A stretch of 56,424 nucleotides of DNA from the NCBI GenBank assembly GCA_947626365.1, contig CANQRW010000014.1, forward strand, positions 1 to 56,424, written 5' to 3'. This document shows positions 1 to 8,701 of this stretch, in pieces. The translations under genes were made by a program, and so were the position numbers. This DNA comes from an uncultured Lachnospiraceae bacterium (GTDB taxonomy: Bacteria; Bacillota; Clostridia; Lachnospirales; Lachnospiraceae). The first letter of the stretch is position 1; each line of letters opens with the position of its first letter. The notes beneath the pieces are model-generated. The model saw only the letters and a program-made list of their open reading frames with translations. It searched no databases and had not been told where the DNA came from.

Positions 1-194
1 TTGCCTGTCAGAATCAAATGGTTGAGCATTGACTGGTTCGTTTCCTCCAGATATGCCCTGTGCATCCGTCCCCACTTTCCGATGGGGCGATTATCACTCT
101 CCGGCAGTTCGATAGCCGGGATGTAGTAGTCCCCGACAAGAACATAATCAAGGCCGTTTGCCTCGTCATGGATTCTCTGCTTCAACTCATTCAT
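1..194 (-). CDS. tnpV: TnpV-type transposon-encoded protein, 3' end outside window
   Basis: The minus strand reads MNELKQRIHDEANGLDYVL at the start, followed about 20 residues later by RPIGKWGRMHRAYLEE. This is the N-terminal pattern I associate with the TnpV family, small proteins of unknown function carried by integrative and transposable elements of Firmicutes. Only 64 codons lie in the window. The ATG (192-194) overlaps the rlmD stop codon (191-193) in an ATGA arrangement, so translation is probably coupled to rlmD. No separate strong ribosome binding site is needed for that. The gene marks this end of the window as the edge of an inserted element. Family assignment is from remembered sequence pattern, function unknown. 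Confidence 0.75.
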   Translation of the reverse strand, partial: MNELKQRIHDEANGLDYVLVGDYYIPAIELPESDNRPIGKWGRMHRAYLEETNQSMLNHLILTG

Positions 195-2044
195 TGTGCC
201 GCCTCCATTCTATCTCCGCTTATCATCTGGAAATGCCTCAGTGCGTCTACGATTGCCATTTCTTTATCTTCCGGACATTTCGGCTGCCTTGCATCCTCCG
301 ATTTTGGCTTATTGTAGTTCTCCCTCTCAATGATACCGTATTTCTGTTTCACTTGCGCGATATAGAGGGAAGAAACCGCAAGACCGGTATGCTCTTTCAC
401 ATAAGCCTTGATTTCACCATAGGTAGCCTTTGCCTCGGCAGGTGTAACCTCCAGCTCGTCCAAGTCCAAGCCTACCCGGATAACATCGTCCGGCTTTTGT
501 TGGGACAGAGAAACTACAGTCTCTATATTTCCAGTCCCGGGGAACATGTCCACGCAGCACATCCGCTCCGCCTGATATCCATACCCCAAAAGCTTCTCCA
601 GATCCCGAACCAGGCTGGTGGGCTTGCAGCTGATATAGACCATCCGCTCCGCCCGGATCTCACTGCCGATCTGTTCCAGCGCTTTCGGATGAATGCCGTC
701 CCGAGGCGGATCCAGAATAATGATATCCGGCGCCGGCATGCCGGCGCCTGTATCTGCCGCCGAATCTGCCGAATCGGCTCCATTCGCCGGCCCGGCTTCT
801 GTTCCGACCTTCGCCTCATTCTCCGACTGCACCGCTTCTCTACCTCTCGCCCGACTCCACTCTCTCAGCACTTTCATCACATCCCCGGCGATGAACTCAC
901 AGTTGGTCAGGCCGTTCCGTGCGGCGTTCTCCCTGGCGGCTTCCACCGCCTCGCCTACGATCTCCACTCCTATGACCTTTTCCGCCACCGGAGCCAGCAT
1001 CTGGGCGATGGTTCCCGTGCCGCTGTATAAATCAAATACCACTTTTCCCTTCGTATCCCCCACATACTCTCTGGCAGTCTCGTAAAGCACCTCCGCCCCC
1101 AGGGAGTTGGTCTGGAAGAAAGAAAACGGCGATATCTTGAATTTCAGTCCCAGAAGTTCTTCGTAAAAATGATCCTGCCCATAGAGAATCACCGTCTCGT
1201 CACTCTGAATCACGTCCGCCGGACTGTCGTTGCGGATATGAAGAATTCCGGCAAAGCTGCCCTCCAGAGACAGGCTCAGCAGCCGGTCGCGCCAGCCGGC
1301 CAGAAGCCGGCCTTCCTCTTCTCTGTCCGGCGGAAGGCCCGGCCGCTCTCCCAACTGCCCCGACGTCACCAGCGCCGCCAGGATTTCTCCGGTCTTCACC
1401 GCGCGGCGCACCAGAAGATGGCGAAGATAACCGGTATGCTGCAGCTTCCGGTAGAAGCCGATTCCCTCCGCCGCGAAATACTCCCTGGTCGCCGCAAGAA
1501 TCTCCGTGAAATCCGGATGGACGATCCTGCAGCAATCCACATTGACCACATCGTGAAAGCTGCCTCTTTTGTGAAGTCCCAGAGCCAGAGGGCCCCCCTT
1601 CACCTCGTCTCCGAAGGAAAACTCCATCTTATTCCGGTACTGCGAATGCAGCGGGCTCGGCTTCACGCCCTCGAAAATACGGCTGAACATGTCTGTCTCT
1701 GCCATGCCGGACCCCTGGCCGCCGATGACCGGCCGGAGAAGTTCTCTCACCTGCTGCTCCTTGATCTTCAGCTGTTCCTCATATGGAATGCTCTGATACA
1801 CGCAGCCGCCGCAGATACCAAAGTGGGGGCAGCAGTCCTCGGCCGTTTCCAGATATGATTTCTCTGCTACGCGGAGAAGCCGTCCTTCACAGCGGCCGTT
1901 CCTCTTCTTGCTGACCGCAAACTCCACGGTCTGGCCGGGCAGCCCGTTCTTCACCACTGCCGTCTCTCCATCTATCTCCACAATCCCTTTGTTGGGAAAT
2001 GCTGTTCTCTTCACCTGTCCAATATATCTCTCGCCTTTTTTCAT
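191..2044 (-). CDS. rlmD: 23S rRNA (uracil-5-)-methyltransferase with mobile-element-derived C-terminal extension
   Basis: SAM-dependent enzyme that makes 5-methyluridine in 23S rRNA (RumA/RlmD/RlmCD family). Visible parts in order: a TRAM-like beta domain at residues 1-60, a Cys cluster CCPHFGICGGC near residue 73 that fits the [4Fe-4S] site, the SAM-binding stretch VFDLYSGTGTIAQ, the catalytic-loop motif ILDPPRDGIHPKAL, and YISCKPTSL with the nucleophilic Cys. A low-complexity Ala/Asp/Gly linker of about 40 residues interrupts the methyltransferase domain before LDPPR. Normal family members end shortly after the motif that here reads VDMFPGTGNIETVVSLSQ. This protein runs on for about 100 residues (LEVTPAEAKATYGEIKAYV onward), a segment I know from rlmD/rumA genes carrying an integrated conjugative element. 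The start at 2044 follows TAGGA. Enzyme identity is secure; origin of the tail is inference. Confidence 0.9.
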   Translation of the reverse strand: MKKGERYIGQVKRTAFPNKGIVEIDGETAVVKNGLPGQTVEFAVSKKRNGRCEGRLLRVAEKSYLETAEDCCPHFGICGGCVYQSIPYEEQLKIKEQQVRELLRPVIGGQGSGMAETDMFSRIFEGVKPSPLHSQYRNKMEFSFGDEVKGGPLALGLHKRGSFHDVVNVDCCRIVHPDFTEILAATREYFAAEGIGFYRKLQHTGYLRHLLVRRAVKTGEILAALVTSGQLGERPGLPPDREEEGRLLAGWRDRLLSLSLEGSFAGILHIRNDSPADVIQSDETVILYGQDHFYEELLGLKFKISPFSFFQTNSLGAEVLYETAREYVGDTKGKVVFDLYSGTGTIAQMLAPVAEKVIGVEIVGEAVEAARENAARNGLTNCEFIAGDVMKVLREWSRARGREAVQSENEAKVGTEAGPANGADSADSAADTGAGMPAPDIIILDPPRDGIHPKALEQIGSEIRAERMVYISCKPTSLVRDLEKLLGYGYQAERMCCVDMFPGTGNIETVVSLSQQKPDDVIRVGLDLDELEVTPAEAKATYGEIKAYVKEHTGLAVSSLYIAQVKQKYGIIERENYNKPKSEDARQPKCPEDKEMAIVDALRHFQMISGDRMEAAQ

Positions 2045-2120
2045 ATCCTGTCATTCCTATCCTGCCGAGACCTCCAAAATACTTCGCAGTTTCCCGACTC
2101 GGCACAAATCTTCTCTTACG

Positions 2121-2163
2121 AATACAAATAAAGCGTCACTGGCGCTTTATTTGCATACTGACG
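2121..2163 (+). repeat. Dispersed hairpin repeat, copy 1
   Basis: An 11-bp perfect stem (2125-2135 with 2143-2153) encloses the 7-base loop TCACTGG and is followed by CATACTGACG. Near-identical copies occur at 32738-32774, 32779-32810 and 50537-50582, all in the same orientation relative to the plus strand. Here it lies between the rlmD start and the terminator of the gene upstream of it. Confidence 0.75.
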
Positions 2164-2180
2164 GCATGCCCGCCATACAC

Positions 2181-2210
2181 AAAAAGCGTACCTCAGTCTC
2201 TGAGGCACGC
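2181..2210 (-). terminator. Intrinsic terminator of the small membrane protein gene
   Basis: On the minus strand a stem of GCGT, one mismatch, then CCTCAG closes a 3-base loop and is followed directly by TTTTT (plus-strand A run 2181-2185). It sits 25 bp after the stop at 2235 and before the rlmD start, so it separates the two transcription units. Confidence 0.8.
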
Positions 2211-2234
2211 CCTCTGATACATTCTGATACATTC

Positions 2235-2528
2235 TTATTCCGCTGCCGGTTCCGGAGTCTCCTCTTCTTCGAAGAAGTCGTCGTCGAAATCATCATCAAA
2301 ATCATCTTCGAAATCGTCCAGATAATCCGGAGTCAGGTAACGATATACGGCGTAAGCGATGCCGGCGACGGCAGCAACCGCGCCAATCACGGCCAGAATC
2401 AGCAGAATCGTATTCAGCTTCTTGTCCATGTCTTCTCTCTTGCTCAGCCACTCGTTCAGTTTGCTGGAATTGATCATATCTTCCACACGGCTCATGGCTT
2501 CTTTGCTCATCATGTCTAATTTATTCAT
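2235..2528 (-). CDS. Small single-pass membrane protein with acidic tail
   Basis: A 97-residue protein with an amphipathic N-terminal half (residues 1-38), one clear membrane helix (about residues 40-63, LLILAVIGAVAAVAGIAYAV) and a cytoplasmic or surface tail almost entirely of Asp, Glu and Phe (DDFDDDFDDDFFEEEE). The ATG at 2528 lies 9 nt after AGGAGG; an in-frame GTG at 2537 abuts the ribosome binding site and is less likely. It is a single-gene unit with its own terminator. I do not recognise a named family; similar short proteins are common beside housekeeping genes in Lachnospiraceae. No function can be assigned. Confidence 0.75.
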   Translation of the reverse strand: MNKLDMMSKEAMSRVEDMINSSKLNEWLSKREDMDKKLNTILLILAVIGAVAAVAGIAYAVYRYLTPDYLDDFEDDFDDDFDDDFFEEEETPEPAAE

Positions 2529-2640
2529 CACAAGCACCCTCCTTTTATTTTCCCTGCGTGTAACCTTCCATTACGCTAACATTATAGCATTAATCCTGAA
2601 ACATTGTCTATCATATTTTGCGCAGAAACACAAATTTTAT

Positions 2641-2670
2641 CAAAAATTTTATGGCGGTCTTTACCGCTGG
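2641..2670 (-). terminator. Probable pcrA terminator
   Basis: A short minus-strand stem GCGGT/ACCGC with loop AAAG (2654-2667) is followed by an A/T-rich stretch containing TTTTT. It lies 8 bp past the pcrA stop. The stem is short, so the call is moderate. Confidence 0.5.
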
Positions 2671-2674
2671 AATC

Positions 2675-5116
2675 CTACTTGGATTTCGACTTTAAAAATG
2701 AAGCCAGGATCCGCCGGGTTCCCACCGAATCAAAATCCACCGTCACTTCATAGTCCCTGGGCCGCTCCTTCACGTCTGTGACGGTTCCTTCGCCGAATTT
2801 GATATGGTTGACCCGGTCGCCCACCTGAAACGCGGTCACATCGCTCTTATTTACCTCAAACGCCTTTCCGAAATTCGGCTTGGAATCCGGCGCGAAACGG
2901 CTGGTTCCGGCCGGCCGGTTCCTTCGGGCCGTCCGGGGCGACAATCCCAGGCCTCTGGGCTTCTGGTCGGAAGGCTGATCAAAGGGCAGTCCGGAATCTT
3001 CCGGAATATCCCAGCCGGAGGCGTCTCTCTTTGACTCCGAACGGGCAGATTCCTGCTTCGAGGACAGCCGGGGCTTCGGTCTTCCGGAGATCAGCAGTTC
3101 TTTCGGAATCTCCTCCAAAAACCGGCTGATCTTGCTGTAGTGGGTCTCGCCGTTGACCATCCGCATACGGGCTCCGGTAAGGGTCAGATTCTTCCTGGCC
3201 CTGGTAATTCCCACATAGCAGAGCCTCCTCTCTTCCTCCAGATCTCCCGGTTCGTCGGAGGTAATGGACATATAACTGGGAAAAAGCCCGTCCTCCATGC
3301 CTGCCAGATACACATTCTCAAATTCCAGGCCCTTGGCCCCATGAAGGGTCATCAGCGTCACCCGGTTCTCGCTCTGATCCAGCTGATCGATATCCGCCAC
3401 CAGCGCAACCTCTTCCAGGAATCCGTCCAGTGTAGGCTCCTTCGTGTTCTCCGTATATGCAACCGCCTTATTGACCAGTTCCTCAATATTCTGCAGGCGG
3501 CTCTCCGCCTCAGTCTCCCCTTCGGATTCCAGCTCCTCCCGGTACCCGGTCTCCTCAAGGACATCCTCGATCAGCTGCCGGATACTGTACGGCGGCTTTC
3601 CACCCTCTTCCGGCAGTCCGCCCTCCTCCGGCTTTCCGCCCTCCTCCGACAGTCCGCCCTCCTCCGGCAGTCTGCCTTCCTCCGACAGCCCGGCTTCCCC
3701 ATTTTCTCCATCAGCAACCTGCTTGCGGAATTTCTGAATCAGATCCGTAAACTTTCCGAATTTCTCCGCTGCTCTGCCAAGTCCCGGAATCACCCCGGCC
3801 CGCGTCATGGCGTCATAGAGGCTCAGGCCGTTGACCGACGCAAACACCGTCACCTTGCCGATGGATGCGGCTCCGATCCCCCGCTTCGGCACATTGACGA
3901 TCCGGGCCGCCGCCAGGTCGTCGTTTCCGTTAGCGATGGTTTTCAGATACGCCAGTATATCCTTGATCTCCCTCCTCTGATAGAAGTTCACGCCTCCGAT
4001 CAGCCGGTAAGGCACATTATACGCGATACACTGTTCCTCCAGCAGACGGGACTGGGCATTGGTTCGGTACAGCACGGCGCAGTCCTGATAAGGATAACCC
4101 TTCGCCAGGATGTCCTGGATAATGAATTCCGCCTCCTCATAAGCCTGTCCGAACTGCTGAAACACCAGCTTCTGCCCGGCGCCGTTGGCCGTCCACAGAC
4201 GCTTTTCCTTCCGCCCGCAGTTATTCCTGATCACCTCGTTGGCCGCATCCAGGATATTCTGGGTGGAGCGGTAATTCTGCTCCAGCTTCACTACCTTTGC
4301 CCCCGGGAACGCGTCCTCGAAATTCAGGATATTGCCGATGTCCGCTCCGCGAAACTTGTAGATGGATTGATCGTCGTCGCCTACCACGCAGATATTCCGG
4401 TACTTGGAGGCCAGAAGCCGCACCAGCTCAAACTGGGCCCGGTTGGTATCCTGGTACTCATCCACCAATATGTATCTGAACCGTTCCTGATAGTAGTCCA
4501 GCACCTGGGGCTCGGTCTGAAACAGTTCCACCGTCTTGCCGATCAGGTCGTCAAAATCCAGGGCGTCATTCTTTTTAAGCGTCTTCTGATACTCCTCGTA
4601 GATTTCCCCTACTCTTCTCCTGTAATAATCGCTTCCTGCCTGGGCGATCATCTCATCCGGCGTGACCAGCCTGTCCTTGGCGGAAGAAATCTGGGCAAGC
4701 ACCGTCCGCTCCTTGTACAGCCGGTGATCCACACCCATGGTCTTGTAAATCTGCTTCAGCAGCGTCTTCTGATCGTCGGTGTCATAGATGGTGAAATGGG
4801 TGCTGTACCCCAGAAATTCGATATGTCTCCGCAGGATCCGCACGCAGGCCGAATGAAACGTGCTGACCCAGATGCTGTCCGCCCCGAACTGCACCAGGTT
4901 GTCCACTCTCTGGCGCATCTCCTGGGCCGCCTTATTGGTAAAGGTGATTGCCAGGATATTCCACGGATTCACCTTCTTCTCCTCGATCAGGTACGCGATC
5001 CTGTGGGTCAGAACCCTGGTCTTTCCGGAACCTGCCCCGGCCAGTACCAGAAGAGGGCCCTCCGCGGCAAACACCGCCTCTTTCTGCATGGGATTTAATA
5101 AATCGTAACTGCTCAT
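2675..5116 (-). CDS. pcrA: ATP-dependent DNA helicase PcrA/UvrD
   Basis: Superfamily 1A 3'-5' DNA helicase used in nucleotide excision repair, rolling-circle replication and removal of RecA filaments. Motifs are complete: Q-motif near LLNPMQKEAV, Walker A AGAGSGKT at residues 26-33, motif II ILVDEYQDTN, motif III CVVGDDDQSIYKFRGAD, motif V LMTLHGAKGLEFENV and motif VI RRLCYVGITRARKNL. The C-terminus (DRVNHIKFGEGTV) is the Tudor-like domain of PcrA that contacts RNA polymerase. At 813 residues it is about 70 longer than usual, mostly because of a Glu/Gly-rich tandem repeat around residues 475-510. I chose ATG 5116 (MSSYDLLNP) over an in-frame ATG at 5131 because homologues begin there; the ribosome binding site is weak for both. 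Confidence 0.95.
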   Translation of the reverse strand: MSSYDLLNPMQKEAVFAAEGPLLVLAGAGSGKTRVLTHRIAYLIEEKKVNPWNILAITFTNKAAQEMRQRVDNLVQFGADSIWVSTFHSACVRILRRHIEFLGYSTHFTIYDTDDQKTLLKQIYKTMGVDHRLYKERTVLAQISSAKDRLVTPDEMIAQAGSDYYRRRVGEIYEEYQKTLKKNDALDFDDLIGKTVELFQTEPQVLDYYQERFRYILVDEYQDTNRAQFELVRLLASKYRNICVVGDDDQSIYKFRGADIGNILNFEDAFPGAKVVKLEQNYRSTQNILDAANEVIRNNCGRKEKRLWTANGAGQKLVFQQFGQAYEEAEFIIQDILAKGYPYQDCAVLYRTNAQSRLLEEQCIAYNVPYRLIGGVNFYQRREIKDILAYLKTIANGNDDLAAARIVNVPKRGIGAASIGKVTVFASVNGLSLYDAMTRAGVIPGLGRAAEKFGKFTDLIQKFRKQVADGENGEAGLSEEGRLPEEGGLSEEGGKPEEGGLPEEGGKPPYSIRQLIEDVLEETGYREELESEGETEAESRLQNIEELVNKAVAYTENTKEPTLDGFLEEVALVADIDQLDQSENRVTLMTLHGAKGLEFENVYLAGMEDGLFPSYMSITSDEPGDLEEERRLCYVGITRARKNLTLTGARMRMVNGETHYSKISRFLEEIPKELLISGRPKPRLSSKQESARSESKRDASGWDIPEDSGLPFDQPSDQKPRGLGLSPRTARRNRPAGTSRFAPDSKPNFGKAFEVNKSDVTAFQVGDRVNHIKFGEGTVTDVKERPRDYEVTVDFDSVGTRRILASFLKSKSK
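3593..3692 (-). repeat. In-frame 18-bp tandem repeat inside pcrA
   Basis: About five copies of an 18-bp unit encode six-residue units of the form EEGGLP/EEGGKP/EEGGLS. The repeat lies in the 2A/2B region between conserved helicase motifs, a place where PcrA proteins tolerate length changes. Copies differ at a few bases, consistent with slippage expansion followed by drift. Confidence 0.8.
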
Positions 5117-5245
5117 AAATCTATCTCTCATTCTTCATGGAATTATATGTCATCCGGCCGGGCGCCAACCGGCGCGGATATAATCTCTGGTGGGATTATA
5201 TCATAAATCTTTTCAAAACTCAAATCATAAGAATCGCTTTTCCTC

Positions 5246-5274
5246 TTGCCATCTGGTTTTGAATACTATATAAT
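5246..5274 (+). promoter_or_regulatory. Sigma-A type promoter for the DUF1836 gene
   Basis: TTGCCA (5246-5251), a 17-base spacer and a perfect TATAAT (5269-5274). It faces the gene at 5381 and leaves a leader of roughly 100 nt, in which I see no recognisable riboswitch. Confidence 0.7.
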
Positions 5275-5380
5275 GTGACATAGGGCGATTTATACGCTGC
5301 CCGCGTTTATTTCCGCTTTTAATTTTCGCATTTGATTTTGTGCCGCATCATTTTCATTTATCTCAGTCACAGGAGGCTGT

Positions 5381-5995
5381 ATGAAAGATAATCACGAACG
5401 TCTGAGGGAGATTTTTGCCCGGCTGGACAGCCTGGATTACGTAAAACCGGAACAGATTCCGGATATCGATCTGTATATGGATCAGGTGACTACCTTTATG
5501 GACGAGCATCTGAAGAAATCCAAGCGATATGAGGAAGACAAGGTCCTGACCAAGACCATGATCAACAACTATGCCAAGAATAACCTTCTCCCGCCGCCGC
5601 AGAAGAAGAAATACTCCAAAGAGCATATTCTTCTGCTGATCTATATTTACTATTTTAAGAATATGATTTCTTTTAACGACATCGAATCGCTCTTCGCTCC
5701 CATTACCGAGGAACATTTTATGGATTCCTCCGGACTGTCCCTTCAGGACATTTACGAGCAGATCTTCTCCCTGGAGAAGGAGCAGATGAAGCGGCTGAAG
5801 GAAGACATGATCCGCAAGTACCAAAATGTCCGGGAGATGTTTGCGGAACAGGAGCCGGAGGACCGGCAGTACCTGCAGCTGTTCGCTTTCATCTGCGAGC
5901 TGGGATTTGACGTGTACCTGAAGAAACAGACCATGGAATTTCTTATCGACCAGATCCGGGAAGAACACCCCGTCAGCCATAAGAAGAAAAAATAG
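5381..5995 (+). CDS. DUF1836 domain protein, putative HTH regulator
   Basis: A soluble 204-residue protein. Residues 60-115 (LTKTMINNYAKNNLLPPPQ, then KKKYSKEHILLLIYIYYFK) form the MerR-like winged-helix signature of the DUF1836 family: a helix pair that ends in a proline-rich wing, then the YS.EHI helix. The remainder is helical with many charged residues. Family members are presumed DNA-binding regulators of Firmicutes, but no target is known. The start follows an AGGAGG (CACAGGAGGCTGT) with suitable spacing. It is convergent with cyuA; the two stop codons lie only 8 bp apart inside a small palindrome (5993-6006). Confidence 0.85.
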   Translation: MKDNHERLREIFARLDSLDYVKPEQIPDIDLYMDQVTTFMDEHLKKSKRYEEDKVLTKTMINNYAKNNLLPPPQKKKYSKEHILLLIYIYYFKNMISFNDIESLFAPITEEHFMDSSGLSLQDIYEQIFSLEKEQMKRLKEDMIRKYQNVREMFAEQEPEDRQYLQLFAFICELGFDVYLKKQTMEFLIDQIREEHPVSHKKKK

Positions 5996-6003
5996 ACTAT
6001 TGT

Positions 6004-7293
6004 CTAACCTTCCTGGCCCACCATCAGGCGGATGATCTCATTGTTGGTCTCCCGCATGCCCTCGTTGCCCAGACGGCCGATCCCGCGGATCGTGGATTCG
6101 ATATCATTCATGACGATACCGTCGCCGCCCTTAAATTCCTGGCCGTTCTTATACATGTTGTAGCCCAGGATCGCCGCATCCACAGAGGCCGCTATCTTGG
6201 CCGCGCAGGATGCTTTCGCTCCGTCGCAGACAATACCGGATACGATTGCCAGCGCATTGACCACCGTATGGATCATCGCCTCATAATCATCTCCGCAGAG
6301 ATATACGATTCCGGCTCCCGCTCCTGCTCCCGCGCTGACCGCGCCGCAGTATGCGGAGAGTGTGCCGATTCCGGTCTTTTCATGAATCGCGACCAGATTG
6401 GACAGCACAAGGGCCCGGTACAGGGCTTCTTTCCCGCAGTGAAGCTCCTTGGCGTACTCGATTACCGGCACAGAGCAGGTAATTCCCTGATTGCCGCTTC
6501 CGGAATTGATGATAACCGGCAGTTCGCAGCCGTTCATCCTGGCGTCGGAACCTGCCGCCGCCTTGGCTTTGGCACGGACGGTGATATCATTGCCGTAGGT
6601 TCGGAGCAGGACGCTGCCGATATTGGCGCCGTAGTCTCCCAACAGGCCTTCCTCGGAGATCGCCGTATTATAGCTGATCTGCCGTTCCAGAAGCGCCTTT
6701 ACATCTTCCACGTTCACACTGTCGGCAAACTCCCAGATATCTTTAATATTCAAAAGGCTTCTGTCCGCCCGGTCCCCATCCTCTTTCTCGCCATCCTCAA
6801 GCGGCTTCTCCAAAAGCACCTTCCCGTCTTTCTCCATCAGTACAATATTGGTATGATAATCGGTAATCCTTACCTTCGCGTAAGAATCACCGCTGAATTC
6901 CGTCACAATGATATCGAATACATGTCCGTAGTCAATATGCTCCACATCCACCTGGATATGTTCCAGAAATTCTTTCATCTCCGCTACTTTCACATCGCTG
7001 ACGTCGGCAATCACTTCCAGTTCCCGGTCCGGATCCCCGGCGATAATACCGGCCACAGCCGCCGCGGACATACCTTTCAGACGTCCGGTATTGGGAACGA
7101 TCACGCTCTTCACGTTCTTGATAATGCTGCCGCTGACCTGAAGCTGTACCCGGTCCGGCAGATGCCCCAGAATCTCTCTGGCCTTCGCGGCTCCGTACGC
7201 CAGGGCGATGGGTTCCGTACAGCCCATCGCGGGAACCAGTTCCTCCTCAAGGATCTTCAGATACGTCTCATAACGGATATCATTTCTGTCCAT
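6004..7293 (-). CDS. cyuA: L-cysteine desulfidase / serine dehydratase alpha-like protein (UPF0597)
   Basis: A 429-residue member of the UPF0597 family that includes CyuA (YhaM), an iron-sulfur enzyme degrading L-cysteine to pyruvate, ammonia and sulfide. The N-terminal motif VPAMGCTEPIALAYGAAKA has the family cysteine (Cys25) and the Gly-Cys-Thr-Glu-Pro turn. Further cysteines in NSGSGNQGITCSVPVI, AYCGAVSAGAG and VCDGAKASCAAKIA are likely cluster ligands. No membrane segment is visible. ATG 7293 follows AGAGGAGA at good spacing; upstream in-frame codons to 7341 lack homologue-like sequence. It stands alone between two convergent or terminated units. Substrate could also be serine, as the family is related to L-serine dehydratase alpha subunits. 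Confidence 0.85.
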   Translation of the reverse strand: MDRNDIRYETYLKILEEELVPAMGCTEPIALAYGAAKAREILGHLPDRVQLQVSGSIIKNVKSVIVPNTGRLKGMSAAAVAGIIAGDPDRELEVIADVSDVKVAEMKEFLEHIQVDVEHIDYGHVFDIIVTEFSGDSYAKVRITDYHTNIVLMEKDGKVLLEKPLEDGEKEDGDRADRSLLNIKDIWEFADSVNVEDVKALLERQISYNTAISEEGLLGDYGANIGSVLLRTYGNDITVRAKAKAAAGSDARMNGCELPVIINSGSGNQGITCSVPVIEYAKELHCGKEALYRALVLSNLVAIHEKTGIGTLSAYCGAVSAGAGAGAGIVYLCGDDYEAMIHTVVNALAIVSGIVCDGAKASCAAKIAASVDAAILGYNMYKNGQEFKGGDGIVMNDIESTIRGIGRLGNEGMRETNNEIIRLMVGQEG

Positions 7294-7382
7294 ACAATGT
7301 CTCCTCTTTCGATATCTTCTCCATAGTCCATGTTTCTTCATAATCCTGCTTTCATTGTCAGGAAACCCATCAGAAAGAATAA

Positions 7383-7409
7383 GCGGAAAACTACATTCCA
7401 GTTTTCCGC
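7383..7409 (-). terminator. Terminator of the YerC-like gene
   Basis: A perfect 10-bp stem (GCGGAAAACT with AGTTTTCCGC) with a 7-base loop, followed on the minus strand by CTTATTCTTTC. It begins 11 bp after the stop at 7421. The U tract is interrupted, so efficiency is uncertain. Confidence 0.6.
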
Positions 7410-7420
7410 AATCATCTGTC

Positions 7421-7714
7421 TCACTGCTGCTCTTTCAGCCGGTTGATCACCATATCGTAACCGTCATTGCCGTAGTTCAGCGACCGGTTCACGCGGCTGA
7501 TGGTTGCTGTGGAAGCTCCGGTCTCCTCCGCAATTTCCAGATAGGTTTTCTTCTCCCGCAGCATTCTGGCCACCTCGTACCTCTGGGATAAGGACAACAG
7601 CTCATTCACCGTACAGACGTCCTCAAAAAAAGAATAACACTCCTCCGGGTTTTGCAGCGTCAGAATCGCTTCAAACAGGTGATCCACGGCGTCTGTCTTA
7701 ATCTTTTTATTCAT
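7421..7714 (-). CDS. YerC/YecD family TrpR-like DNA-binding protein
   Basis: A 97-residue all-helical protein matching the TrpR-related YerC/YecD family. The helix-turn-helix is visible at residues 53-82: LREKKTYLEIAEETGASTA then TISRVNRSLNYG. The stretch VNELLSLSQRYEVARML is the conserved dimerisation region. The family resembles the tryptophan repressor fold, but residues that bind tryptophan are not conserved and its ligand and targets are unknown. It lies 79 bp downstream of the HAD gene on the same strand and has its own hairpin terminator, so the two may be cotranscribed. Confidence 0.85.
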   Translation of the reverse strand: MNKKIKTDAVDHLFEAILTLQNPEECYSFFEDVCTVNELLSLSQRYEVARMLREKKTYLEIAEETGASTATISRVNRSLNYGNDGYDMVINRLKEQQ

Positions 7715-7793
7715 TTCAAATCCCTTTCTGATGATAATAGTTTTACTGCTTTCATCTTAACACACTAACTCATTAAAGTCCAGCAGTATTCCC

Positions 7794-8612
7794 TTACAAA
7801 AGCATGAATTTTTCAGCGACAGCCGCCACCCCGTCCTCATCATTGGACAGCGTGACATAATCGGCCGCCTCCTTCACCGCCGGCAGGGCGTTTTCCATGG
7901 CGACTCCCAGTCCGGCATACCGGATCATGGAAATATCATTGTAGGCATCGCCGCAGGCAATCACCTGCTCTCTCTCAAGCCCCGTAAACTTCAGCAGCCG
8001 TTCAATGGAACTGGCTTTGTCCACGCCGGCCGGAAGCACCTCCAGGAAAAACGGATCCGAGCGGTAAACACTGAATTCCCCGCCCATAATATCCCTCACC
8101 TCCGGCTCCACCTTTTCCAGATAGTCCCCGTCGCCGCAGAGAAGAAATTTGGGAACCGGAAAATTCACATAATCCTGCATAGCATCTATGCTTTCCATGG
8201 CATGGACCGCCAGATGGTTATTTCTGGCCTCAAAGAGAGAATGCGGGCAGCTGGGATCAGAGATGACCGCGCTCTGCCCTTCATAAGTTACCAGATGAAC
8301 CGAATAGGTTTTCGCCAGCCCGATGATCTTCCGATTGCTTTCCACCGGAAGCATCCGGCTGAAGATCTCCCGGCCGGTCCGGCAGTCGATCATAACCCCT
8401 CCGTTAAAGGGCAGCATATAACCGCCGTACTTCTCAAGCCGGAGTTCCTCCGCCACGGGACGGATTCCGTAAGGGGTACGTCCCGAAGCCAGTACCACCA
8501 GATTTCCCTGCCGCTGAACCTTTATCAGTACCTCCCTGGTCTTTGGCGTTATCTTTTTTTCACTGTTAGTCAGTGTTCCGTCCAGATCCAGGACGATCAT
8601 ACGATAATTCAT
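7794..8612 (-). CDS. Cof-type HAD-IIB phosphatase
   Basis: A 272-residue cytoplasmic haloacid dehalogenase of the Cof/YbiV type, typically hydrolysing phosphosugars, pyridoxal phosphate or FMN. Motif I is LDLDGTLTNS (catalytic Asp pair at residues 9 and 11), motif II is VLASGRTP with Thr/Ser function, motif III Lys lies in GVDKASSIERLL, and motif IV is ACGDAYNDISMI. The large type-IIB cap fills residues 85-190. ATG 8612 follows AAAGG. Real substrate cannot be told from sequence. Confidence 0.9.
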   Translation of the reverse strand: MNYRMIVLDLDGTLTNSEKKITPKTREVLIKVQRQGNLVVLASGRTPYGIRPVAEELRLEKYGGYMLPFNGGVMIDCRTGREIFSRMLPVESNRKIIGLAKTYSVHLVTYEGQSAVISDPSCPHSLFEARNNHLAVHAMESIDAMQDYVNFPVPKFLLCGDGDYLEKVEPEVRDIMGGEFSVYRSDPFFLEVLPAGVDKASSIERLLKFTGLEREQVIACGDAYNDISMIRYAGLGVAMENALPAVKEAADYVTLSNDEDGVAAVAEKFMLL

Positions 8613-8701
8613 ATGACAGCCTTTCTATAACCTCTGTGTTAAATATTTTCATAGATTTCTTATCTCAGCACATTCACGCTCTGTAATTTTCGCTCTCCGG
8701 A

